From contig BRKX01000011.1 in the NCBI GenBank assembly GCA_026008535.1, positions 14,578,001 to 14,642,000 of the forward strand: DNA of 64,000 nucleotides, given 5' to 3'. Below the pieces are notes generated by a model. The model was not told where the DNA came from. It saw only the letters and a program-made list of their open reading frames with translations, and did not search any database. This document shows positions 21,332 through 34,364 of this stretch, piece after piece; position 1 is the stretch's first letter, and every line of letters begins with the position of its first letter. The position numbers and the translations under genes were made by a program. This stretch comes from Perilla frutescens. Taxonomy: Eukaryota > Streptophyta > Magnoliopsida > Lamiales > Lamiaceae.

Positions 21332-22814
21332 TGTAATACCTCGAAATATTTTAAAAGGTTTAATTCAACTTATGTTACCATCTGGTAATTTAGAAAATAA
21401 GTTGGGTCCTTAAATGATTCAAATAAAGGAAAATTGCAGGCAAGAAAATCTGTTACATTTAGTTTAGCTTAGAAAAAAAAAATGTATCTATCCTAAGTTG
21501 AAGCTTACCTTATGTTATACTTTCAAGGCCTAGCATGATGCTAATAGGTAGTTTCTCTTTTGTAGGTCCAAACCCAAGACCCAGATTTAATTAGGATTTG
21601 TAAGACACGTATAAAGCTTCAGCTACTATTAGCTAACTAGGTAGGTTATACTATACTATCTTTGCAAATTGTATCTTTCGAGTTATTAAGCTCTGCTTTG
21701 CTAAAATTACATATGTGACTATCTGTGTTAAATATATACATGCTACTGTATGTTGTCGGAGTCTCATAAACCAGTGCTGTGTTAATGTGAGTAGCTACAG
21801 TATGCATGCATTATTTGTCCTGCCCTACTCCTTGTCGGTGAGACTAAAATGAAACACTTATTGGTTATACTCTTTGGGTATACTATGGCCATACTCAACG
21901 TTATGCGCTGGTGATGTAGTTTGGGTTGCGGGCAGTGACGGGTTATACTCTTAAGCGCTTCACGATAAAATGTTTTGATGAACTTAGGTTGCTTCCAACT
22001 TTTAAACCTCCTAAGCTTTACTACCTGCATGAACACAGATAGATTACTTTTACAAAATGATTTGCATAACTTAAATTGTGAGAACTTGCCCATTGAGTGC
22101 ATTAGTACTCAGCCCAAATCTTTTCAAACATTTTCAGGTAAGTAGGCTGGAGCGTGGAGGTGACGAGGCTGAGATATGGGCTATTATGATTTACATATTT
22201 TTCCACTGTCCCTTTTTGTTAGTATTCTGTTAAGAATTGAGCTTTCGCACTTATGGTATTCTTTTGCAAAATGCTAAGAACTCTGATCTTCGTATTTTGT
22301 TGATATGATTATGCTTCTCTGATTCTGAACATTTGTTGACTTCCTAGTTAACATGTATCATATGCTTAGCTATATAATTATTCCAAGAGGAGGAAGCCCG
22401 TCTTTCTTTATGACTATTTGATCATTCATTTTGGCCTATGGAAATGTTTCATTTGTTCAGCATACTGGTGTCTGTTTCTTGTGTCGAACTATGAATGGGT
22501 CTATTCATTGTTGGTATCTGGTTATTTATTTCCGTTTGGCCTATGAAAGGGCTTATTGAATTTTTACTGCTTCCATTCTTCTCTTATAACCCGTTATAAA
22601 CGGGGATTCGTTCTAGTTACAGAGGTTATGCTGTCTAATTTTCCGGAAGGCATAACCTATCTTTGGCATATTTGGTTGTTAAATTTTATTCTAAACATTA
22701 ATCCTTTTTGGATTATCACCCCGTCGTTAATTAAGTTACCCCATTTTTTTCCGCTTCTTAATTCCCACCCCCGTGGCGTCCATTTCCACGGTCTTTCAGG
22801 ATTGAGGCGCTACA
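21332..22814 (+). repeat. 5' LTR of the LARD-like element
   Basis: TGTAATACCTCG...GGCGCTACA. It matches the 3' LTR end to end. Related but longer is the solo LTR at 34705-37308. Confidence 0.95.
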
Positions 22815-22817
22815 AAG

Positions 22818-22829
22818 TGGTATCAGAGC
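22818..22829 (+). other. Primer-binding site TGGTATCAGAGC
   Basis: Complementary to the 3' end of initiator tRNA-Met, three bases inside the 5' LTR. Confidence 0.93.
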
Positions 22830-25660
22830 GAGGTTTGCAACTCTGCAGACCTGCTTGGTCTTATTTCATCTTTCATTGAAATTCCGTGTGATATTATATA
22901 AGCCATCAGCTCGTCACTCACGCAACAGCTTAAAAGGTACGCATATTTTTATGCAAATTTTAGTTTTTAAAAGTCTACATTATTTGTTGAAATGTTAAGT
23001 CTGTCCAAAAATGAAAGATTAGGATTCGCCGTGTTGATGGGAATTCCTCGAAAGATTGATTATTATGCGGATAGCATACTTTAATTAACTGCGCTGATTG
23101 CGTACTCTGTTGCTATGGTGATAGCATACTGGTTTTGAAATATGTCTGTGAGCATACTGGTTTCTATCGAAAAACTATGTTGATTACATATATGTATGAA
23201 CTTGTTTATATATGCCTTGTGCATACTTGTGATATTGGGAACGTGCGGAATGCATATTGTAAACGTTGATAGTCGGAATGTGTTTATTGTTTATACTCTT
23301 GAATGAGTACAAGAACTTGAAAGTGGGAGAATGTAAGATTAACTTAGCTTATAGTTGTTGAACTTAGGCTGAATTTGTAAACACTTATGAGATTGCTAAG
23401 AACATAGTTTGACTGAGGAAATGTTTCATTTTAGATAACTGAACAAAAATTTATGGCTCAAAAGAACTGCCACATGTATATCACGATGATCGGATTACGA
23501 GATTTTGTACGTATACCAATAAAGAGATTGATTCGGTGTTTGAAGTTTATTGGAGAAATGACCTACTATACGGGGGTCAATATCCGGTTAGAAGAAGTCT
23601 TTCAGATTGAGTTGTGTTAAAGTTGACCAAGAATTTGCGTTGTTACTAGGAACATGGACACATTAAGCATCAAAATATTTAAAATAAACGTAAGTCGACG
23701 ATCTATGTGGAGACTGTGAATTTTTGTGGGTAGATATGTTAGACGATGATGGCTACTACAAACAAGGTTCAACATCAGAATTGTCACCTGAGCGAAATAT
23801 TGAGGTAGACCGATCACCGCCTTTTATACCTCTATGTGGAGATGAGGTTATAAAGCTTTAACTTCGAACTAGAAGTAAAGAAATGAGTAATCGATTTATA
23901 GGCCAGTTATCGGATTGTAGATCTATTAAACGTTTAAGAAATCCCTACGCAAGCTTTCAACTTAGGAGTCATGTTTAACGATCCTGTTGCGATTACAGAG
24001 AATAAAGATTCGTTCCTCAAAGAGAAAGCTCTTCACCTCAGTGGATGGCTAATCGAGGCCCTGGCGTGTTTCATTCCCAAGATTTTTAGCTTGTTTTAGA
24101 TCAATTTTTAGAATAAGGGTAAAGATGATCGTCATGATTGCAGCCAAATTAATTTAAAGAAATGTTTGCCGGTGTTCTACTCAGCTTCTAGGAGAAGTTA
24201 AAGTCAAACTATTTTGAATCTAGGAGGTATCATAGATCAAATCATTTTCTCGTATCCTTCCGATGGGTAGAAAGTGATCCCCAGATATCGCTTTCCCAGC
24301 CAGGCGCAACCATTTAAAGTCCAGACGACTCACGTTATTTCATAGCAACCTCTTAAAGAGGAAAGTGCGAGATGCTCCAGAAAGAAAAGGAACCCGAGGA
24401 AGATCATCAAGATGATAGATCTAGTGGTTGGTAGATCGAGAGCATCATTATGATAGGAAGGTTTGGTAAATCTATTTGTTCATTCCCATCGATCAACCTT
24501 CAATAATCTCATTTTATTTAAAACTTCTCAATCAAATCCTCTTGGATAACTTGTAATCTTTTGATGATGCTCCTTTGATCATCAAGAAATCAGTAATAGC
24601 ACTTCCTTGATAGGCTATACTGACACCTTTATAGAAAAAAATAAAAAATTCAAGCACAGTTCTCAGCTCTTAACCGTTGATTTTCTTTTATTATTCCCAT
24701 ACATCTTTGTAAAATGCGAGAACCTTTCGAGTTATAAATCCTCTAAAAAGAAAATATTTTTGGAATAAATAATCTAGTGTTATATCTCTTTCAGCTTTTG
24801 AACTTGTTAAAGATTATTGATCAGATAAAGTCCTCACTCCGAGGCGTTTGTTTCTTTTAACTTCCACTTATAGAACTCGAGTGTAGAACCTCAAATAGAA
24901 GAAAGAGCTTATAGAAGTATTCATTTAAGTATATTGTTAGGAGAGCAAATGATAGTATTCAATAATGACGAATGGAATCAAAGCAGTACCAGTTAGTGTT
25001 TTCCAAAGTCAAAAGTACATTTCTAAAGTAATTTCCCAGTTCGTAACATTTAAAGATGATCAATGGATGTCAACAAGCAAGTTTCGAGCTTACAGTTAAA
25101 ATCTAGACGTGTGTTTCTTATTATGCATGCAAGTGAAGGTGGTCACAAGCGGGAGCCAGACAGTCGGACTACCACTTTAAAGAAAAGAGAAGAGTATAAT
25201 GACGAAAATAAGACTAAGTTGCATTGGAAATACAATTCAAGCACGCTTCAAGAAGACGTAAACGTCGAATCTCAAGATTTTAAGGAAGGAGATAAAACAC
25301 ACTTTGAACCTGATAGAATTTGTAATCCAACCATCCAAGGGCGTGCTCATTCGAATCATGGGGAGATTATTTGAATTCGTTGTATCATGATAGCTCTCAT
25401 AAAGGATAGAGAAAGGTGGCGAACGTTTAGGCTTTCTGAAAGATAAATCAGCGTGGAAAAGAAGAGCGAGTATAGACTCTTCAAAGAAGTATTTAACCAA
25501 GAAGAAAGCGGAAAGAGGGCTAAAAGTTGAGAATCAACCTAAAGAATAGGAGATCCTTATCAGTTCTAGGCAGCAAGTACAAAAATTGAGGTTTTGAACC
25601 CTGAGAATGTACTTTGATACTACTTCTCAAGATATGGAAATTTCGGGACGAAATTTATTT
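22830..25660 (+). other. Interior of the LARD-like element, no recognisable gene
   Basis: About 2.8 kb with only short frames. The longest is 25063-25374 (103 aa, hydrophilic, rich in Lys, Glu and Asp, no known motif). A few patches read like eroded polyprotein, but no catalytic motif of PR, RT, RNase H or integrase is visible on either strand. Confidence 0.75.
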
Positions 25661-25673
25661 AAGGGAGGTAGAA
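25661..25673 (+). other. Polypurine tract
   Basis: AAGGGAGGTAGAA immediately before the 3' LTR start TGTAATACC at 25674. Confidence 0.88.
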
Positions 25674-27155
25674 TGTAATACCCCGAAATGTTTTAGAAGG
25701 TTTAATTCAACTTATGTTACCCTCTGGTAATTTAGAAAATAAGTTGGGTCCTTAAATGATTCGAATAAAGGAAAATCGTAGACAAGAAAATCCGTTACAT
25801 TTAGTTTAGCTTAGAAAAAAAAATGTATCTATCCTAAGTTGAAGCTTACCTTATGTTATAGTTTCAAGGCCTAGCATGATGCTAATAGGTAGTTTCTCCT
25901 TTGTAGGTCCAAACCCAAGACCCAGATTTAATTAGGATTTGCAAGACACGTGTAAAGCTTCAGCTACTATTAGCTAACCAGATGGGTTATACTATACTAT
26001 CTTTGTAAATTATATCTTTTAAGTTATTAAGCTCTGCTTTGCTAAAATTGCATATGTGACTATCTGTGTTAAATTTTTACATGCTACTGTATGTTGTCGG
26101 AGTCTCATAAACCAGCGCTGTGTCAATGTGAATAGCTACAGTATGCATTATTATTTGTCCTGCCCTACTCCTTGTCAGTGAGACTAAAATGAAACACTTA
26201 TTGGTCATATTCTTTGGATATACTATGGCCATACTCAACGTTATGCGCTGGTGATGTAGTTTGGGTTGCGGAAAGTGACGGGTTATACTCTTAAGCGCTT
26301 CAAGAAAAAATATTTTGGTGAACTTAGGTTGCTTCCAACTTTTAAACCTCCTAAGCTTCACTACCTGCATGGACACAGATAGATTACTTTTACAAAATGA
26401 TTTGCATAACTTAAATTGTGAGAAATTTCCCACTGAGTGCATTAGTACTCAGCCCAAATCTATTCAAACATTTTCAGGTCAGTAGGCTAGAGTGTGGAGG
26501 TGACGAGGCTGAGATATGGGCTATTATGATTTACATATTTTTCCGTTGTCCCTTTTTGTTAGTATTCTGTTAAGAATTGAGCTTTCGCACTTATGGTATT
26601 CTTTTGCAAAATGCTAAGAACTCTGATCTTGGTATTTTGTTGATATGATTCTGCTTCTCTGATTCTGATCATTTGTTGACTTCCTAGTTAACATGTATCA
26701 TATGCTTAGCTATATAATTATTCCAAGAGGAGGAAGCCCGTCTTTCGTTATGACTATTTGATCATTCATTTTGACCTATGGAAATGCTTCATTTGTTCAG
26801 CATATTGGTGTCTGTTTCTTGTGTCGACCTATGAATGTGTCTATTGATTATTGGTATCTGGTTATTTGTTTCCGTTTGGCCTATGAAAGGGCTTATTGAA
26901 TTTTTATAGCTTCCATTCTTCTCTTATAAGCCGTTATAAATGGGGATTCGCTCTAGTTACAGAGGTTATGCTGTCTAATTTTCCGGAAGGCATAACCTAT
27001 CTTTGGCATATTCGGTTGTTAAATTTTATTCTAAACATTAATCCGTTTTGGATTATCACCCCGTCGTTAATTAAATTAGCCCATTTCTTTCCCGCTTCTT
27101 AATTCCCACCCCCATGGCGTCGATTTCCACGGTCTTTCTGGATTAGGGCGCTACA
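25674..27155 (+). repeat. 3' LTR of the LARD-like element
   Basis: TGTAATACCCCG...GGCGCTACA, followed by GTGAC. Confidence 0.95.
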
Positions 27156-27539
27156 GTGACTGAGACGGGATGGATCGTAAAAGTTATTTCATTCAAAATC
27201 CAGTTCGAGAAAAATAACATGTTCATACATCTTAAATAATTAACCTAGGGAATGAAAATCACAAGTGTTGGGCTTGGGATTTTTGAACTAAACTTGAAAT
27301 AAATTAAATAAATCCATTGGCCCAATAATACCTAAAAAATTATGATAATTGGACTTCTAATTAAATTAAATAATTGGTCCAATTAAAATAGAACAACTGA
27401 ATTAAAAATATGGACACACATCCACATGCATGGCCGCCACTTCAATCACCCTCCTTGATGCTCGTCAAAGTCACCAACTTGTAATGTCTAAAATTAGCTC
27501 CATCTTCCAACTTCTTTTGAACATATCATAGAAGTAACC

Positions 27540-28549
27540 TTACAGCTTCTTGGCTCTTAATCTTGTCACTAGACCTCTTAGCTGCAACTCCAGGTTCAAA
27601 TCCTCAGTGCTTGTCTCGATCTCATCATTCCCTTCTTTCTCAAAAGAATTTAACCTTGAATTCAGCTCCTCCTCAGTGTCGACTTCATCTGCAGGAAAAT
27701 GAGATAAGTCAGAGACATTAAATGTGGAAGAACATTTGTACTCACCAGACAAATCAAGTCAGTAAGCATTGTCGTTGACTCGAGCAACCATAGTGAACGG
27801 TCCATCTCTACGAGGCATTAGCTTCGACTTCTACAAGTCAGGGAATCGCCCTGGGCTGAAGTGAACCCAAACCTTATCACCGGGTTTGAATAACACTTGC
27901 TTGTGGTGCGTATTCACCTTAGCTGCATTTCAAACTCCCTGAAGCTCGATCCTCATCTTCACTTTTTCATGTATCTCTTGAACATGTTCAGTTCTACGAA
28001 TACCTTGCAAACTCGAAAGATGATCAATAGGTAAGGAATAAGATCTGTTGGAGTTAACAGATTGAAACCATATACTACCTCAAAAGGCGACATATGTGTA
28101 GAAGAATACACGACTCTATTATATGCAAACTCAGCAAAAGACAAGCACTCTTCCCATGATTTTAGATTATTCTTAACTAAGGCACGAAGTAAAGTACTAA
28201 GCGTCCTATTGACTACCTTAGTCTGACCATCCATCTGAGGATGACATGTAGTCGAAAATAGGAGCTTAGTACCTAAATTTTCCTACAACACTCTCTAAAA
28301 ATGCCCCGATAATTTCAAGTCCTTATCAGATACAATGGTCCTAGGGATACCATGCAAATGGACTACCTCACGAATGAATAAATTTACAATTTTAACAGCA
28401 TCATTAGTCGTTTTGCATGCAAGAAAATGAGACATTTTAGAGAAATGATCAACAACCACAGATACAGAGTCGTTACCAGATTTCGACCTAGGCAAACCCA
28501 ATATGAAATCCATAGAAATATCTACCCAAGGGCAAGACAGCGCCGGCAA
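27540..28549 (-). pseudogene. pol: Second CRM-like gypsy: integrase, degenerate
   Basis: Read from right to left. The catalytic Asp region MDFILGLPRSK is at about 28513; the second Asp region, SDKDLKLSGHF, ends the frame at about 28295. At 28217-28219 the catalytic Glu of the family motif DGQTEVVN is Lys (DGQTKVVN). FAEFAYNRVVYSS and FEVVYGFN follow, then, beyond stops and shifts, the C-terminal tail (FNVSDLSHF, then LNSRLNSFEKEGND), which crosses the PPT into the LTR and ends LRAKKL. The GPVTRARAK-like tail survives only as RGLVTRLRAKKL. With the Glu lost and frames broken, it cannot be an active integrase. Confidence 0.87.
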
Positions 28550-30272
28550 AGGTGTGTATAAGCCAAATGGACTAGAAGTGGATTTAGCCTTACTACAAGT
28601 TTTGTACCTAGAACAGACTCTCTCAACATCTCATTTCATACGAGGCTAACAAAAATGCTCATCCAAGAGATCTAACATCTTATTGACACCAAAATGATCC
28701 ATAAGACCCCTTGCATGTGACTCCAAAATAAACAACTCTCGCATAGAACAATCAAGCACACATAACTTTTCATCCTTAAACAGAAATCCATCAACCACAT
28801 AATAAGAATCAACAACACGAGATTTCCCAACACACGATGTAAAAATAGGTCCAAAGAATGGATCAGAAGCATAAAAACTCTTAACATGCTCAAAACCTAG
28901 ACACTGTGCGTGCATAATAGATAGCAATGCATACTTGCGGGAGAGTGCATCAGCAACCACATTTTTCTCTCCCTTCTTGTACTTGATCACATAAGGGAAC
29001 GGCTCTATGAACTCCACCCATCGAGCATGGCACGAGTTCAAGCTCTGCTATCTCTTCAAATGCTTCAGTGACTCGTGATCAGTATGAATCATGAATTCTC
29101 TCAGTCGCAGGTAGTGATACCAAGTCTCCAAAGACCCCTTTAGTGCATATAACTCATTATCATAGGTGGAATACCGCAATGCTGCACCATTGAGATTTTC
29201 GCTAAAGAATGCGACTGGTTTCCTTTTCTACATCAAAATAGAACCAATGCCTATGCCAGAGGCATCGCACTCAATCTCAAACATCTTGTTAAAGTCAGGT
29301 AGACCAAAATAGGAGCATTACACAATTTAGATTTCAACAGATTAAAGGCATGCTTTTAGGACTTGCCCCACTCAAACTTCCTATCTTTTCTACTCAGTTC
29401 GTTCAAAGGGACGGCTATAGTGGAAAAATCGTGTACAAAACGGTGATAAAATCCAGCCAAACCATGAAAAGACTGAACTTCTGAATAGCTCTTAGGCGTG
29501 GGCCACCCCTCAATGGCCTTAACCTTTGATCTGTCAACCTCAACTCCTTGACTAGTCACCACAAAACCCAGAAAAACTACCTCATTCATGCAAAATGTGC
29601 ATTTAGACAAATTAGCATATACTTTCGCATCACGCAAAAATTTAAAAAAACACGCGTAAGATGTCTAATATGCTTAGAAATGCAAGTACTGTAAATAAAG
29701 ATTTCATCAAAATAAACCACAACATACTTCCCAATCACATATCTCAAGACGTAGTTCATTAGACGCATGAAAGTACTAAGGGCGTTGGTAAGCCCAAATG
29801 GCATGACAAGCCATTCGTATTGTCTATGCTTCATTTTGAATGCAGTCTTCCATTCATGTCCCTTATTCATTTTCACTTGGAAATATCCAGAACGCAAGTC
29901 AATTTTAGAGAAAAACGATGCTCCAGACAGTTCATCTAACATATCATCTAAATGGGGAATAGGGAAGTGATACTTTACCGTTATCTTATTAATGGCTCGA
30001 CAGTCCATGCACATGCGCCACTCGTTATTCTTCTTGGGGACGAGTATCACGGACACTACATACGGTGATAGGCTCTCTCTGATCAGTTTCTTCTCCAGTA
30101 ATTCCTTGACCTGACGGTCAATCTCTTTGGTCTCCTCGGGACTAGTATGGTAAGCTGGCCAGTTTGGAAGGACTGCTCCTGGCTGGAAGTCGATCTGGTG
30201 CTCAATTCCTCGAATTGACAGCAAACTATTCGGGATATCTTCAGAAAACACGTCTTTAGACTCCTGGATCAA
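28550..30272 (-). pseudogene. pol: Second CRM-like gypsy: RT, RNase H, integrase zinc region
   Basis: RT occupies about 30272-29586: LVPKKNNEWRMCMDCRAIN, FSKIDLRSGYFQVKM, MPFGLTNAL. The catalytic box is YFDE (about 29710) where the family has YFDD. A frameshift near 29640 separates the RT thumb/connection (29637-29356, VFLGFVVTSQGVEVD). RNase H (about 29350-29050) is riddled with stops. The frame 29041-28646 has YVIKYKKGEKNVVADALSRK and a zinc-binding remnant (ESHARGLMDHFGV). The order and sequence match the 8874-15395 element but are clearly diverged from it. Confidence 0.88.
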
Positions 30273-30275
30273 CGA

Positions 30276-30985
30276 CTATAAAACAGAAGGAACAACAGCA
30301 TCAGGAGTATCATAAGCCTTAAAATTAACTAGAATGATAGGCTTACCAGCTTTGATTGTTTTTTGAACTCCCTTTACACTAATGAATAAATTTTTGTGCA
30401 CTGTATCTGAACTGACTGCACTGGAAGGATCCGAAATGGCCACATGGGTGGCCTTAGTCACACTCTTAGAAGTGGAGGACGATCCCTTAGTGGTCTTAGA
30501 GTCGGCCAAGGGTTGGTCTGGGGGCCGGGGACTTGCTCTCGACCCGTTTCTCCTTCTCCTCACAAAATTTCTCTTACATTCTCATTTGATCTTCATTGAC
30601 GTCCTTAGGCATCAATTGCCACAATCTGATGGTCCGTCCATCTCGGGTCACAGTATAAGTGTTGGCGAATCTATCATAATCGCCTTCATGTCAAACTGTC
30701 ACGGACGACCAAGCAATATATACGATGCCTCTATAGGGATGATGTCACATAAAATAGTATCAGTAAATTGACCAATAGAAAAAGTGACACTTACCTGATG
30801 CCCCACTCAGATTTCTCTGCGGTTTGTAAGCCACTGCAATCGATACGGTTTGAGGTGCTTATGCGGAACCAAATTCAGCTTCCCCACTGCGTACTGGCTG
30901 ATAGCATTCACAACTTTCCCACTGTTGATGATAAGTAAATAGGTCTTATCTTGGATCGAGCAGCATGCATAAAAGATGTTCTCGC
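30276..30985 (-). pseudogene. pol: Second CRM-like gypsy: protease, left part
   Basis: Reads (minus strand, about 30985-30690) as ENIFYACCSIQDKTYLLI, then INSG, where the aspartic protease active site of relatives is IDSG/IDGG. The catalytic Asp codon is AAC (Asn) at 30924-30926. It continues with YRLQWLTNRREI and ILLGRPWQFD, both also seen in the other gypsy element. A Lys/Ser/Thr-rich linker follows (30563-30276). The frame is interrupted on its 5' side by the solo LTR at 30986-32384. Confidence 0.8.
30981..30985. repeat. Left target-site duplication CTCGC
   Basis: CTCGC precedes TGTTGG at 30986 and is repeated at 32385-32389. Confidence 0.95.
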
Positions 30986-32384
30986 TGTTGGTTTTGTATA
31001 ATAGAAGACTTGTCTTTTATATACATTATTGATGATGTTTTATGATAATATAGAATGAATACAATTGCAGTCACTATTTGCATTTAAATTGCTATATTTA
31101 CATGTATGTTCACTATATTTACATTGTAGATGATATGGTGTAGGTAAAAACACAATTAGATCATATCATTGGTTCCTTGGATTGTATTAAAAGGCTCACG
31201 GTCTAGATGGCACTGAACCCGCCATCGGTATGCCGTAGAATAATCTGATAGCTAGTTGGTCTTGACTAACTGATTATTCTAGTACACGGGAAAGTGTATT
31301 CAGGAGGATCTACTTAGGATTCTATTCTCTGTTCTGACCTTTAGTGAGAGAATAAGAATTCACAGAGTTCGGGTTCTTAACCCCTATATGTTGACGGACA
31401 TATACGTGTAGTGTTTGAAGCTTTGATTTATCAAAGGGTGAGATTCTTTCATAGAGTTAATAATCTCGATATCTTAGGTTGTAACATTTACACTTATGAT
31501 GGGTCGTGCAATATGTAGGAGCACCGTGTCCTGGTGCGCCAGGTTAATAGTGTCCTCTTGAGGAAACACAAGTTCATGTTGAAACCCTGCAGGTAGAATT
31601 TATTCTGTACATGAGTAAAACTTGTGTGGTACTACTCAAGGGTAAGATATTGATTAATTATAGCTTTCAGAAGCTTACATAATTAATTAATGGACATTAT
31701 ATCTTAAACACGGGAATGGCTGGACTAAAGGAGAAAGTATATTCAGAAATATGTATTAAATTGGTAGGTCAGTATTATTTCTTTAGTGGAATAAAAATAA
31801 TACTTAATTTATTTAATTATATCCTAAGTTTATTGGATATTAGAAATTAAATAAATTAACATGCTAATTTAATATTCTTCTAGATCCCTGTTGTAGCCCA
31901 ATATGACTTTAATGGACTGGAGATGGAAAAAGAGATAGAGGCCCAAGCCCCGTAAGTCTGGGACTTGATATTTTCGCCCACCCCCTTATAAATAAGGGAG
32001 GTGGGGACGAAAATTGAGGGGTCACAATTCAGCTCTCTTTTGTTCTGTTTATCTCCACAGTATCCGTACCTATCTAGTAGATTTCAGTCCACCCTGAATC
32101 TAGATATAGTCTGGGAATACAACAGAAGATAAAGGAGTGGAATAACATAAAGGGGTGCCTTTTTTCATACATACAACAGCAAGATTAGACCTTTAATCTT
32201 GTCCTAAACCCGTCGTTTAATTTGTAAGTCATTTTTTGGTATTCTATGTTTTCGCTTTAGTAGAATCGAAAACCAGCTATGCATGTTTAATTGAACTCGG
32301 TTAATTAAAACATATGTGCTGCATAAAATTATGATATACATGAAATCAGATCCTGTGGTGGTTCAATTCGAAAAAACCCCAACA
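30986..32384 (+). mobile_element. Solo LTR, family S2, in gypsy protease
   Basis: 1399 bp, TGTTGGTTTTG...ACCCCAACA, with duplication CTCGC. The TATA box TATAAATAA (31987-31995) followed by a CT-rich leader shows sense is plus. A second copy in reverse orientation lies at 41852-43318. There is no internal sequence, so it is a recombination product. Superfamily uncertain; the perfect TGTTGG/CCAACA ends are frequent in copia LTRs. Confidence 0.93.
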
Positions 32385-33338
32385 CTCGCACTGGTCATTC
32401 GGATCCTCTTCACGCATCAGACTCAATGCTCAGATCGAAACAAGGCTAAAATGAGCTTGCTTTGGCTTCTCATCCTCAATCTCGTCCATTGGTAGACTAT
32501 CAAGGGGCTGATCGGTGTCCCCTGCTGTATTTGTATCTTCGAGTTCCTCTTCACTAGCTGATTCGAGCTCATTTTGCCCTGAAGGAAAAAAAGACTCTGC
32601 GGTTCGGACACTGTGCTTGGAAGTGTCCCCATCCTCTATACTTGCGATACTGGACGTCATGTGCTCTTCCTAGAGTACTATTCTGAGGCTGTGTAGCTGG
32701 TCCAGGTCGAGTTAGATTGTTCTAGTTCGGTGCAGGTGAATTCTACTCAGGTCTGCGGCTCGGCTAAGGTGCAGACTGCTCATAACAGCAAGCGGGCTGT
32801 GAAGGCTAGCCTTGAGGATTTGTAGTTGCTGTCCTAAGCATGGAAGTCTCATCTCTAACCTATGGTGTCTTTGCAAGTGTCAACTGCATCGATCTTCTGT
32901 GGCCATCTCTGAGTTGCCGCTCTACAATAGAGGCATAATGACTCATGGCCTCAACAGTGTCGAAGTCCCTCAACTCGACTTCACACGCAATATCAGGGTT
33001 CATTTCTTCTATATACCAGTTGATTGTGGTAACCAATGTCTCCTGTTTACCAACCCGATTCAGTGCTATCTCCAACTCCTTATGATATTTCTCTATCGAA
33101 CAAGTACCCTAACGAATCTGATTCACGTTGCGCTCCAACTCCCCTTCATAATTAACAGAGATGAAGCCACATTCTTCATCTCTTGCTAGGTGTCAATCAA
33201 ATAATACCTGTCTCTGCGGCGTCAGTGCTGCTGGAACTCCCACCAAGTAGTTACATACTTGGTGAACTCCATAGAGGCTAACTGCACCTTCTTCACCATT
33301 GGAAAATCATAACTGCACCTCTCGCACGCCCTCGGACC
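32385..33338 (-). pseudogene. gag: Second CRM-like gypsy: gag remnant with damaged zinc knuckle
   Basis: From the right edge, the capsid motif reads YDFPMVKKVQLASMEFTKY (about 33310-33250), then IALNRVGKQETLVTTINWYI and MSHYASIVERQLRDG in the 71-codon frame at 32860-33075. Further on (about 32605-32655) is a zinc knuckle in which both first cysteines are Tyr: YRKYRGWGHFQAQC. The N-terminal end of gag, the PBS and a 5' LTR are missing: at about 33335 the sequence passes into the dispersed repeat with the stacked insertions. It is broken by stops and shifts throughout. Confidence 0.78.
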
Positions 33339-33428
33339 GCCACTGTGTCTACCGCGCGATGTCTTACTATTTTATTTTATAATAATTGAATTATAAGAGA
33401 AAAACTTAATCCGGGTTACTTATATATA
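33335..33428. repeat. Dispersed AT-rich repeat R, copy 1, left end
   Basis: TGTCTACCG..GATG and TTTTATTTTATAATAATTGAA.TATAAGAGAAAAACT match 46900-46975. The copy continues beyond three stacked insertions at 44699. Confidence 0.75.
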
Positions 33429-34359
33429 GGGTAAAGGTCCAATTTGATCCTACAACTATTTGCGTAGGAGCATTTTGATCCTTATTTATCTTTTTGGTCT
33501 AAATTGATACCATGACTATTTTTAAGGTCCAATTTGATCCCTATTTTGATCCTTGTCACTAACGGAGATGGAGAGTTGAGTAACAGTGTTATCTACCATT
33601 TACAAAGCTTAACAGGTTTTCATTTCATACAAAATAAAAGCCGACAGAATCAATGTTAGACATTGAAAATCACATGCCACAAAATGGCAACCTAATTAAG
33701 ATCAAACCTGGATCATAAAGAACAAAAACCATATCAAGCAAAGTCAAATCTAATAACAAGGAATGGGTTTTAGATTGAACAAAAGGTTAACAAAAGCCTA
33801 AATCCATGATTTGTTGGTGTCTCCCTTCGTAGCCCCTCTTCTTTTCCCTTTCATTTTCAAGTTATGTTGTAGTAATTGATCTTTTTCCATTCCATTTTAA
33901 TCCCGGTGGTTTGAAAGGTAGTTTCCCATTAGTTTAAATTCTTAAATCCACAAAGAAAAACAAAGAATTGATAAAGAATGTCAAATAATTTTTATGAAAA
34001 TAATGTTTCAGCCCTTTATTTACATATTTAAATGTTCAAAAATGAAGAATATTTGTTTAATAAGAATTCAAAAACATGAATTCTTACCTTTTTTTCGGAT
34101 CGGTACCCTACCATAGTGGATGCACGCTCTCTCCAGGACCACAACCACTAATTATCTTCTTCGAACAATTATGGGATTTAGATGAAATTTTGGATTTTTT
34201 TGTGAACTCTACGATTATCTCAACTTTGAAGATAGATAACGACGTTACTCATCTCTCCATCTCTGTTAGTTCATGACAAGGATCAAATAGGGATCAAATT
34301 TGACCTTTAAAATAGTTATGGTATCAATTTGGACCAAAAAGATAAATAGGGATCATGCT

Positions 34360-34364
34360 CCTAC
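34360..34364. repeat. Left target-site duplication CCTAC
   Basis: CCTAC precedes TGATGTAATC at 34365 and recurs at 41461-41465 after the right LTR end. Confidence 0.95.

Larger units (their letters stand above)
21332..27155 (+). mobile_element. Non-autonomous LTR retrotransposon (LARD-like), both LTRs
   Basis: A 5824-bp element with LTRs of 1483 bp (21332-22814) and 1482 bp (25674-27155) and duplication GTGAC. The LTRs start TGTAATACC and end GCGCTACA; they differ only by scattered substitutions and tiny indels. The PBS TGGTATCAGAGC follows the left LTR, and the PPT AAGGGAGGTAGAA precedes the right one. The 2.86-kb interior has no gag, protease, RT or integrase that I can recognise in six frames. 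The sequence just before the PPT (TTTCGGGACGAAATTTATTT) looks like the 3' end of a Tekay/Del-type pol, suggesting an autonomous parent of that lineage. Confidence 0.92.
20745..27627 (-). repeat. 3' LTR of a second CRM-like gypsy element, split by an insertion
   Basis: The LTR is 20745-21331 joined to 27161-27627, about 1.05 kb without the nested element. Its right edge is exact: ...CTCATCA at 27627 abuts the PPT on the minus strand. Its left edge, TGATTCAATCC at 20745, is inferred from the TGATG...ATCA ends of the related LTRs. No matching 5' LTR was found to the right, so its target duplication cannot be confirmed. It holds the C-terminal end of the integrase frame (27540-27627). Confidence 0.65.

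Noticed and set aside
22556..22879. 107-codon frame also present at 26896-27102
   Set aside because: Both are the same part of the two LTRs of the LARD-like element; a chance open frame copied with the LTR.
25063..25374. A 103-codon gene inside the LARD-like element
   Set aside because: No motif, no family, no leader; kept only as a note in the interior entry.
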